A stretch of DNA of 5,381 bases from Desulfarculaceae bacterium (GTDB lineage Bacteria; Desulfobacterota; Desulfobacteria; Desulfobacterales; Desulfobacteraceae): positions 1-5,381 of the forward strand of contig JAIPEK010000173.1 in NCBI GenBank assembly GCA_021737205.1. The letters are read 5' to 3'. Shown one piece after another: positions 1 to 4,866 of this stretch (the stretch's first letter is position 1; each line of letters begins with the position of its first letter). The notes under the pieces are model-generated. The model searched no databases. It saw only the letters and a program-made list of their open reading frames with translations, and was not told the origin of the DNA. The position numbers and the translations under genes are program-made.

Positions 1-136
1 CCGGCATGATATCATTGGTCCCCTGTCTCACAGGGACCAGTACCCCTTGGATTTCGCCGGTTTCGAGCAGGGATTTGAAAAATGTTCGTGTCGCCTCAAG
101 GGTATTGTTTTCTTTAATGGCATAAAAGCTGTTCAT
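1..136 (-). CDS. N-terminal fragment of a probable FrhB/FdhB-like Fe-S electron-transfer subunit (runs off the window)
   Basis: Only the first 45 codons are visible, starting MNSFYAIKENNTLEA and continuing through a segment reading FFKSLLETGEIQGVLVPVRQ. The pattern of a short amphipathic helix, then LLxxGxIxxxLVPxR, resembles the start of FrhB/FdhB-like Fe-S proteins often encoded beside hdrA and mvhD in anaerobes. Those proteins usually pass electrons between F420, formate dehydrogenase or hydrogenase modules and the Hdr core. No cofactor motif falls inside the visible part, so the family call rests on weak N-terminal resemblance plus context. The ATG at 136 is the earliest possible start: an in-frame TAA lies five codons upstream, and an AAGGGG ribosome-binding site sits 6 bases before the ATG. 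The gene follows mvhD on the same strand after 133 bases and is probably in the same operon. It is real as a gene start; the product is uncertain. Confidence 0.6.
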   Translation of the reverse strand, partial: MNSFYAIKENNTLEATRTFFKSLLETGEIQGVLVPVRQGTNDIMP

Positions 137-142
137 TTGGAT

Positions 143-148
143 CCCCTT
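143..148 (-). promoter_or_regulatory. Ribosome-binding site for the 136-1 gene
   Basis: On the minus strand AAGGGG ends 6 bases before the ATG at 136. It fixes the start of the partial gene at the window edge and lies directly downstream of the heptanucleotide repeat. Confidence 0.7.
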
Positions 149-150
149 TT

Positions 151-185
151 ACAAGAAACTTGAAACAAGAGACAAGAAACAAGAG
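151..185. repeat. Five-unit heptanucleotide tandem repeat
   Basis: Read on the plus strand, these 35 bases divide exactly into five 7-base units of consensus ACAAGAR. Units 1 and 4 are ACAAGAA, units 3 and 5 are ACAAGAG, and unit 2 is ACTTGAA with two changes. The array does not continue on either side. It fills the gap between mvhD and the next gene and ends only two bases before that gene's ribosome-binding site, so in the mRNA it is a pyrimidine-rich CUUGU-type leader segment. A 9-base piece of the array (155-163, GAAACTTGA) is exactly complementary to 228-236 (TCAAGTTTC), so the leader could pair with itself. Period and units are read directly; any function is inference. Confidence 0.85.
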
Positions 186-269
186 GTTTCATGCTTGTAA
201 CCTGCCGAAAGGGCGCAGCCTCTTCTATCAAGTTTCGATCTTCGTTGTGATGCTTTTGCATAATAGCTG

Positions 270-692
270 TTATATCACCATTCGTTTGTCTTGGGTTAAC
301 GGGCCGAGTTTTTTCACCTGATCCACCATGGTATCGATGGTGTCGGCGAACATGATTCCGTCGCTTGCCCCGATCCATGTCAGGCGCAGCCGTTCCTTTT
401 CAATGGAAAAATTCGGCAGGATTTCATGCAGAAGTTTGATACGCCTTCTGGCCTTGTAATTTCCATTGATATAGTGACAGTCCCCGGGGTGGCACCCGCT
501 CACCAGAACCGCGTCCGCTCCTTCGAGAAAGGCCTTGAGGATATATTTGGGGTCCACCATTCCCGTGCACATGACCCGTATCAGCCTGACATTGGCCGGA
601 TACTTCTTTCTTGACGTGCCGGCGAGATCCGCCGCCGTATACGTGCACCAGTTGCAGACAAATGCAATGATCCCTGGCTCGAAATTTTCCAT
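270..692 (-). CDS. mvhD: MvhD-like hydrogenase/heterodisulfide reductase Fe-S subunit
   Basis: This 140-residue protein matches the MvhD/FlpD family, small Fe-S proteins that deliver electrons from a hydrogenase, formate dehydrogenase or other donor to the flavin of HdrA. Visible ligands are C13-x2-C16 in FVCNWCTY, C42 in the RVMCTGMVDP segment, and C67-x4-C72 in SGCHPGDCHY. These five Cys are the family's conserved set, thought to bind a [2Fe-2S] cluster. The length is usual for the stand-alone subunit. There is no signal peptide or membrane segment, so it should be cytoplasmic. The start at 692 is chosen because GGAGGAG lies just upstream and the protein then begins MENFEPGIIAFVCNWC, as expected; the frame stays open further upstream but that part overlaps hdrA and looks unrelated. 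The gene starts 16 bases after the hdrA stop, so the two are almost surely co-transcribed and their products bind each other. BamF of class II benzoyl-CoA reductase is a related alternative name. Confidence 0.93.
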   Translation of the reverse strand: MENFEPGIIAFVCNWCTYTAADLAGTSRKKYPANVRLIRVMCTGMVDPKYILKAFLEGADAVLVSGCHPGDCHYINGNYKARRRIKLLHEILPNFSIEKERLRLTWIGASDGIMFADTIDTMVDQVKKLGPLTQDKRMVI

Positions 693-696
693 TGAT

Positions 697-703
697 CTCC
701 TCC
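697..703 (-). promoter_or_regulatory. Ribosome-binding site of mvhD
   Basis: On the minus strand GGAGGAG stands a few bases before the ATG at 692, inside the 16-base gap after the hdrA stop. It decides the mvhD start against longer in-frame options that would overlap hdrA by up to 110 bases. Confidence 0.85.
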
Positions 704-708
704 GTGTC

Positions 709-3700
709 TTATATTCCCACTTGGTTAATGGCATCCATGATGCCGGAAAGTTCAGCAAATATCTGTTTCTCCTTGAAATGCCTGACCTGGGCCGCTCCGC
801 TCGGGCAGAAACCGGCACAGGAACCGCATCCCTTGCACAGCGCCTCGTTTACAACGGAAACCGACCGCCTCATATCGAACTCAATGGCTCCGTAAGGACA
901 AAGCCCGATACATGTCTTGCATCCGGCACATATGTCCGGATCGATGTACGAAATGGCGGATTCGATCTCCACTTCCCCCTTGGATGCAAGCTGAAGGGAT
1001 TTGGAAGCGGCCCCGGACGCCTGGGCCACGGAATCGGGAATGTCCTTGGGTCCCTGGCAGGCCCCTGCGATAAACACGCCCTCCGTTGCCGTATCAAGAG
1101 GACCGAGTTTCGGATGGGACTCCAGGTAAAACCCGTCGTTTCCCTGGCTGATCCCGAGGGTCCGGCCGGTTTCCCTTGCATCGGCTCTCGCCTCCATGGC
1201 CGTGCAGAGCACCACCATATCCACCGGCACCCGGATGTTTTCGGAAAGAAGCGTGTCTTCGGCCACCACGACCAGATGACCGTCTTCGTCTTCGGTTTCA
1301 GCCTTGTCCGTGATCCGGGCCACCTTGCCTCTTACAAACACGGTGCCCTCTTCCTGGCATTTTTTGAAAAATTCTTCATATCCCTTGCCGAAGCACCGCA
1401 TATCGATATAAAAATTGTATACCTTTGTGTCATGCCCGACTTTTTCATGGATCAGGTGGGCGTATTTCAAGGCATACATGCAGCATACCCGGGAACAGTA
1501 TTCATGAAAGTTGACATCCCTGCTGCCGATGCAGTGAAGGATCGCCACACTTCCCGGTTTTGCGGCCAGGTTTCCTTTCTGGTCCCGGATCAGGATTTCC
1601 CCTCCTGTTGGACCGGTGGCGTTGCTCAGCCGCTCGAATTCAAAATTGGTGAATACATTGGGGTATTTTCCATACCCGTACGGTTTCATGGGGGTCGGGT
1701 CGAGCACATCGTATCCCGTGGCTGTAATAATACTGCCCACATTGATTTCAACTATTTCATCCGTCTGGTTGTGGTCCACTGCATTGGGCTGACACGCTTC
1801 GACACACTGCATACATTCGCAGCATCCCCCGCAGTTGATGCACCGCTGCGCCTCCAGAACCGCGGCTTTTTCATCAAGCCCCTTGCTTACCTCCTCAAAA
1901 GAGTGCTTTCGCGAGATCGGTTCCATTTTACCGGGTGCTTCTCTTCGCCGGGGTTTTTCGTTTTCCGGGATCGGGACAAGATCTTCACTGCGGACCGCCT
2001 CTTCACTCTCGTGATCATTCTCTTCCACCTCCCCGGTTTCGGTAAAAAAGCGGACGATGCCCTCCACCGCTTTATGGCCGGCCGCAACCGCCTCCACAAC
2101 CGTGGCAGGCCCGGTGACCGCGTCTCCTGCGGCAAACACGCCGGGCTCAAAGGTCTGCATGGTGTCAGGATCAATCTCGAAGGTACCCCGGCCGGTCAGC
2201 GTTACCGACGTATCCCTGACAAGCTCCCTGGTGTCGGCCCGCTGGCCGATGGCCGGGATGATGGTGTCACATTCGATTTCAAACTCACTGTTCTCGACCG
2301 GAACAGGCCTTCTTCTGCCGCTTTTGTCCTCCTCTCCCAGGGTGTTTTTGAGGCACACCAGCCGGATCACCTTTCCGCCTTCCTGTATAATCCGGACCGG
2401 AGATGTCAGGTCCATAAACTCGATGCCTTCTTCTGCGGCATCCTCGATCTCTTCCGGGTCGGCCGGCATTTCATTTTCCGTTCTCCGATAGACGATCCTG
2501 ACACTGTCCGCCCCGGCCCGCAGAGCGACCCGGGCCGCGTCCATGGCCACATTTCCGCCGCCGACCACCACGACGTTTCCGGGGGGTTTGCTTTCAGAAG
2601 GCGTAAGGTTCATCCGTTTCAAAAACAGGATTGCATCCTCCACTCCCTCCGAATCCTCGTTTTCAATGTTCAGGCCGGACGGCACATGGGTGCCGATTCC
2701 CAGGAAAACCGCATCAAACCCCTGCTCTTTGAGATCCTTGATTGTAAAATCCTTGCCTGCGACCCGGGACGTTTTGAGCTCAATACCCTTGTTTGTTATG
2801 TTTTCGATCTCCCGGTCCAGCACATAAGGCGGAAGCCTGTAATCCGGGATCCCGGTCCGCAGCATGCCGCCTGCTTTGTCAAGGGCTTCGAATATGGTAA
2901 TGTCATATCCTTTTTTTCTCAGGTAAAAGGCAACTGTGAGCCCGGCCGGACCGGACCCGATGACGGCCACATGATGGTTTTTCGATTCTTCCATTTCAAA
3001 TGGAACCTCGGACAGGTCCGCATGATCCGCTGCAAAACGTTTGAGTTCCCGGATGGATACAGGCGCGTCTATGGCCGCCCGTCTGCACTCGTCTTCACAC
3101 ATGTGGGGGCATACCCGGCCGAGCGTTCCGGGAAGCGGGAGTCTCTCCATGATCAGGTTCAATGCCTGCTGAAATTTGCCCGCTTTGACCATCTGCACAT
3201 ATCCCTGGACATTGGTCCCGGCCGGACAGGACAGTCTGCAGGGGGCGGTCGCCCGTTTGTCGATGCAGTAAGTAATGGGAACAGCCTGGGGAAATGATCT
3301 GTATACCGCGGATCTTTCTTTTAACCCGACATCCCATTCACTGGGCAGAAGAACCGGACAGACCCTTTCACATTCGCCGCATCCGGTGCATTTATCCGAC
3401 ACATACCGCGCTTTTTTCCTGATCTTAACGGTATAATTCCCTATGTATCCGGAGACCTCTTCCACCCGGCTGTAGGTATACAGTTGAATATTGTTGTTCT
3501 GGGCCGTTTCCACCATTTTCGGCGTACCGATACAGGCGGCACAGTCCAGGGTGGGAAACGTTTTGTCAAACTGCAGCATATGGCCGCCGATGGTGGTATC
3601 CTTTTCCACCAGATAGGCCGTAAGCCCGGATTTCCCGATATCAATGGCCGCCTGCATCCCGGATATCCCGCCGCCGACCACAAGGATATTCGGATTGATG

Positions 3701-4116
3701 GTGACCGTACGCTGTTCGAGATCCTCGTGGAAATTGACCCGGTTGACCGCGGCATGGCAAAGGGTTTTCGCCTTGGATGTTGCCGTATCCATATTGTCGG
3801 TAACCCAGGACACCTGCTCTCTCACCGATGCCATCTGCAGGCTGTACGGGTTCAGGCCGGACCTGGCGCATACTCCCTGAAAGGTTTTCTCATGGAGCCT
3901 CGGCGAGCAGGACGCCACGACCACCCGGTTCAGATCGTGGTCTTTGATGTCCTGTTCAATGATCTCCTGGCCGGGGTCGGAACACATGAATTTATAATCT
4001 TTCGCCACAACCACGTTTTCAAGTTCGGAAATGTACCGGGCCACTTCGTCCACCCGGACCATTCCGGCGATATTGATTCCGCAGTGGCATATGTAAAAAC
4101 CGATGCGTGCAGCCAT
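709..4116 (-). CDS. hdrA: HdrA-like flavin/Fe-S oxidoreductase with an inserted GltD/NfnL-like FAD-NAD(P)H module
   Basis: This 1135-residue soluble protein is the core of the locus. Residues 1-140 are the HdrA N-terminal domain (CHC at 10-12, C45, C70). The HdrA FAD fold begins with VVGGGISG (146-153) and carries DCAAC (192-195) and a CxxCxxCxxxCP cluster motif (243-254). At about 285-760 a GltD/NfnL-like module interrupts it: N-terminal Cys (284, 293, 297, 336, 340, 344), GSGPAG for FAD (387-392), GGGNVAMD plus YRR for NAD(P)H (519-526, 543-545), AGDAVTGP (663-670), and a charged linker ending in a Cys-rich RCxNCGxCC segment (758-775). HdrA resumes with VGSIITATGYD, HCIGSRD (861-867), YCSRVCC (873-879), DMRCFGKGYEEF and the FAD-closing GVFIAGACQGP. 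It ends in two ferredoxin motifs (Cys 1063-1073 and 1094-1104). Without the insert it is about 665 residues, normal for HdrA. HdrA uses its FAD to bifurcate electrons; the insert suggests NAD(P)H as a partner. BamE-type proteins are relatives. Confidence 0.95.
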   Translation of the reverse strand: MAARIGFYICHCGINIAGMVRVDEVARYISELENVVVAKDYKFMCSDPGQEIIEQDIKDHDLNRVVVASCSPRLHEKTFQGVCARSGLNPYSLQMASVREQVSWVTDNMDTATSKAKTLCHAAVNRVNFHEDLEQRTVTINPNILVVGGGISGMQAAIDIGKSGLTAYLVEKDTTIGGHMLQFDKTFPTLDCAACIGTPKMVETAQNNNIQLYTYSRVEEVSGYIGNYTVKIRKKARYVSDKCTGCGECERVCPVLLPSEWDVGLKERSAVYRSFPQAVPITYCIDKRATAPCRLSCPAGTNVQGYVQMVKAGKFQQALNLIMERLPLPGTLGRVCPHMCEDECRRAAIDAPVSIRELKRFAADHADLSEVPFEMEESKNHHVAVIGSGPAGLTVAFYLRKKGYDITIFEALDKAGGMLRTGIPDYRLPPYVLDREIENITNKGIELKTSRVAGKDFTIKDLKEQGFDAVFLGIGTHVPSGLNIENEDSEGVEDAILFLKRMNLTPSESKPPGNVVVVGGGNVAMDAARVALRAGADSVRIVYRRTENEMPADPEEIEDAAEEGIEFMDLTSPVRIIQEGGKVIRLVCLKNTLGEEDKSGRRRPVPVENSEFEIECDTIIPAIGQRADTRELVRDTSVTLTGRGTFEIDPDTMQTFEPGVFAAGDAVTGPATVVEAVAAGHKAVEGIVRFFTETGEVEENDHESEEAVRSEDLVPIPENEKPRRREAPGKMEPISRKHSFEEVSKGLDEKAAVLEAQRCINCGGCCECMQCVEACQPNAVDHNQTDEIVEINVGSIITATGYDVLDPTPMKPYGYGKYPNVFTNFEFERLSNATGPTGGEILIRDQKGNLAAKPGSVAILHCIGSRDVNFHEYCSRVCCMYALKYAHLIHEKVGHDTKVYNFYIDMRCFGKGYEEFFKKCQEEGTVFVRGKVARITDKAETEDEDGHLVVVAEDTLLSENIRVPVDMVVLCTAMEARADARETGRTLGISQGNDGFYLESHPKLGPLDTATEGVFIAGACQGPKDIPDSVAQASGAASKSLQLASKGEVEIESAISYIDPDICAGCKTCIGLCPYGAIEFDMRRSVSVVNEALCKGCGSCAGFCPSGAAQVRHFKEKQIFAELSGIMDAINQVGI

Positions 4117-4117
4117 A

Positions 4118-4516
4118 CTATTGTTCCTTTTTCCTTGTTTTTTCCGATGTCGTTTCCGTCAACATGCGTATGGAGTGTAACAGTTCATCTTCCTGAAGCG
4201 GCTTTTCCAGAAAGGCGAAATTGGTCTGTTTCTGAAACTGCTGGATTCTGCGGTAATGGGCCAGCGATTCCGGCGGAATGCTTGAAATGAAAATCATGGC
4301 GGTTTCCCGGTATCTGGCGAGCCTATCCAGCAAATCGATATCACAAAGCGGCTGGTCTATAATCAGAACATCCGGCTTGATTTTTTCAATGGTAGACTCC
4401 AGCATCTTTTCCTGTCTTGCCACACTCACATGAAATCCCTGGTTGACCAGGAATGTTTTCAAAAATGCCCTGGTTTCCGCTTCATGATTCACGATGAGAA
4501 TGGACAGGCTTTTCAT
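4118..4516 (-). CDS. Single-domain response-regulator receiver protein, probably degenerate
   Basis: The product (132 residues from this start) has a CheY-like receiver fold and no output domain. The first strand reads SILIVNHEAETR; the phospho-acceptor Asp (residue 54) is in PDVLIIDQP; the switch Ser follows in AMIFISS; the conserved Lys is in FLEKP (residue 105). The acidic pair that normally binds Mg2+ after strand 1 (usually DD) is replaced by NH, with only the following Glu kept, so ordinary phosphorylation may be weak or lost. The frame is open to an ATG at 4552, with a TAA two codons before it. I prefer 4516 because the protein then begins MKSLSILIV, as receivers do; neither start has a clear ribosome-binding site. 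It is the first gene after the sigma-54 promoter and stops one base before hdrA, so it is part of that operon. A signalling or protein-docking role in the redox complex is inference. Confidence 0.87.
   Translation of the reverse strand: MKSLSILIVNHEAETRAFLKTFLVNQGFHVSVARQEKMLESTIEKIKPDVLIIDQPLCDIDLLDRLARYRETAMIFISSIPPESLAHYRRIQQFQKQTNFAFLEKPLQEDELLHSIRMLTETTSEKTRKKEQ
4124..4129 (-). promoter_or_regulatory. Ribosome-binding site of hdrA, inside the end of the receiver gene
   Basis: On the minus strand AAGGAA lies 7 bases before the hdrA ATG at 4116 and overlaps the last codons of the receiver gene, whose TAG ends one base before that ATG. The arrangement suggests translational coupling between the two genes. 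Confidence 0.75.
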
Positions 4517-4559
4517 AACAGATACCGTACTTTTTATATGAAAGAACATCATTTTTTAC

Positions 4560-4588
4560 CATGAAGGAACTGAAGAAAAACCTTCATG
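4560..4588 (-). promoter_or_regulatory. Leader stem-loop just before the receiver gene
   Basis: The plus strand shows CATGAAGG at 4560-4567 and its exact complement CCTTCATG at 4581-4588, giving an 8-base-pair stem with a 13-base loop. In the mRNA the stem ends seven bases before the first possible ATG (4552) and about 43 bases before the preferred ATG (4516). It lacks a following T-run, so it is not a standard terminator. It could affect translation start or mRNA stability; that is inference. Confidence 0.5.
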
Positions 4589-4607
4589 AACTTCATGCTC
4601 TTTATGG

Positions 4608-4620
4608 TGATCTTTGATCA
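4608..4620. repeat. Small perfect inverted repeat in the leader (TGATC-TTT-GATCA)
   Basis: Five-base arms flank a three-base spacer. It lies about 33-45 bases after the predicted transcription start. It is short enough to arise by chance and is recorded because two more such structures stand close by. Confidence 0.35.
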
Positions 4621-4627
4621 TTCTTTG

Positions 4628-4641
4628 TGTCCAAAAGGACA
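4628..4641. repeat. Small perfect inverted repeat near the transcription start (TGTCC-AAAA-GGACA)
   Basis: Five-base arms flank a four-base loop, about 12-25 bases after the predicted sigma-54 start point. On the mRNA it would form a small 5' hairpin that could protect the transcript end. No T-run follows on either strand, so it is not a terminator. Confidence 0.4.
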
Positions 4642-4663
4642 TGACTGTTATAAAGATACGGGA

Positions 4664-4679
4664 AGCATAATATGTGCCA
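4664..4679 (-). promoter_or_regulatory. Sigma-54 (-24/-12) promoter of the receiver-hdrA-mvhD operon
   Basis: On the minus strand the sequence is TGGCACA-TATT-ATGCT. Against the sigma-54 consensus TGGCACG-N4-TTGCW it has the invariant GG and GC at exactly the right spacing and only two mismatches (A for G at the end of the -24 block, A for the first T of the -12 block). The predicted start of transcription is near 4653, giving a leader of about 100 bases to the ATG at 4552 or about 137 bases to 4516. Sigma-54 promoters need an AAA+ activator, and a gene for one ends about 190 bases upstream on the same strand. The match is seen directly; that the neighbouring activator controls it is inference. 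Confidence 0.85.
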
Positions 4680-4694
4680 CCTGGTACCGGGCGG

Positions 4695-4710
4695 GTTCAA
4701 ACGGCTGAAC
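4695..4710. promoter_or_regulatory. Inverted repeat just upstream of the sigma-54 promoter (GTTCA-N6-TGAAC)
   Basis: The perfect five-base arms have 16-base overall length, typical of a dimeric regulator's site. It lies about 16 bases upstream of the -24 block, around -42 to -57 from the predicted start, a place where a second regulator could modulate the promoter. It could also be chance. Confidence 0.35.
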
Positions 4711-4778
4711 TGCGGAGCGGAGGGGGCTGCAGAAAATAAAGGAAAGGAGCGCTTTGGATGGAGGACACGGAAGCGTTT

Positions 4779-4797
4779 TTGCAACAACCGCAACAAA
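4779..4797. promoter_or_regulatory. Candidate enhancer site 1 for the sigma-54 activator
   Basis: Two copies of GCAACAA occur 9 bases apart (4781-4787 and 4790-4796), and the segment also reads TTGC-N7-GCAA (4779-4793), an imperfect dyad suited to a Fis-type HTH dimer. It lies about 126-144 bases upstream of the predicted transcription start, the usual distance for a sigma-54 enhancer. The same heptamer recurs in site 2 and I noticed no similar cluster elsewhere in the window. Confidence 0.55.
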
Positions 4798-4832
4798 TCA
4801 TATATAATTAATTGAAATTAAAGGACAAAGAG

Positions 4833-4865
4833 GTTGCGCAATCTTATGCAACAATATTGCAACAA
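4833..4865. promoter_or_regulatory. Candidate enhancer site 2 for the sigma-54 activator
   Basis: This stretch holds the palindrome TTGCGCAA (4834-4841), the inverted repeat GTTGC-N10-GCAAC (4833-4852), the inverted repeat TGCAA-N5-TTGCA (4847-4861), and two copies of GCAACAA 11 bases apart (4848-4854 and 4859-4865). It starts one base after the stop of the activator gene and lies about 180-212 bases upstream of the predicted start of transcription. Overlapping dyads sharing one half-site argue for a multi-dimer binding site. Confidence 0.58.
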
Positions 4866-4866
4866 C

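Larger units (their letters stand above)
4517..4866. other. Regulatory intergenic region between the activator gene and the receiver-hdrA operon
   Basis: No convincing gene lies in this stretch. Read in the direction of transcription it holds, in order, two groups of TTGC/GCAA half-sites separated by an A/T-rich segment (about 4798-4823, including the palindrome AATTAATT at 4806-4813), a GTTCA/TGAAC inverted repeat, a sigma-54 promoter, and a leader with three small stem-loops. I see no clear rho-independent terminator after the activator gene (no GC-rich stem followed by a T-run on the minus strand), so some read-through from that gene is possible. Short frames here, such as 4796-4602 on the minus strand, lack ribosome-binding sites and recognisable sequence. 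Confidence 0.75.

Noticed and set aside
18..39. Inverted repeat GGTCCC…GGGACC at the window start as a terminator
   Set aside because: It lies inside the coding start of the 136-1 gene, has one extra base in an arm and no T-run; most likely a chance hairpin in coding sequence.
151..190. CRISPR-like repeats
   Set aside because: The units are 7 bases with no spacers; this is a simple tandem repeat.
250..261. ATGC-TTTT-GCAT next to the mvhD stop as a terminator
   Set aside because: The stem has only four base pairs and no T-run follows on the minus strand, so it cannot be supported as a rho-independent terminator.
693..818. Longer N-terminus for MvhD starting at 818
   Set aside because: It would overlap the end of hdrA, has no family resemblance, and the ATG at 692 has a strong ribosome-binding site and the expected protein start.
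535..3297. A 920-codon open frame on the plus strand, antisense to hdrA
   Set aside because: It is a mirror frame of the hdrA/mvhD coding strand. Its translation has no recognisable motif and is rich in His, Arg, Gly and Phe as expected of antisense frames, while the minus-strand frame is full of clear Fe-S and flavin motifs.
3484..4290. A 268-codon plus-strand frame across the start of hdrA and the end of the receiver gene
   Set aside because: It overlaps two well-supported genes on the other strand and shows no domain features.
4602..4796. A 64-codon minus-strand frame between the activator and the receiver genes
   Set aside because: It spans the sigma-54 promoter and enhancer site 1, has no ribosome-binding site and its sequence is unlike a protein domain.
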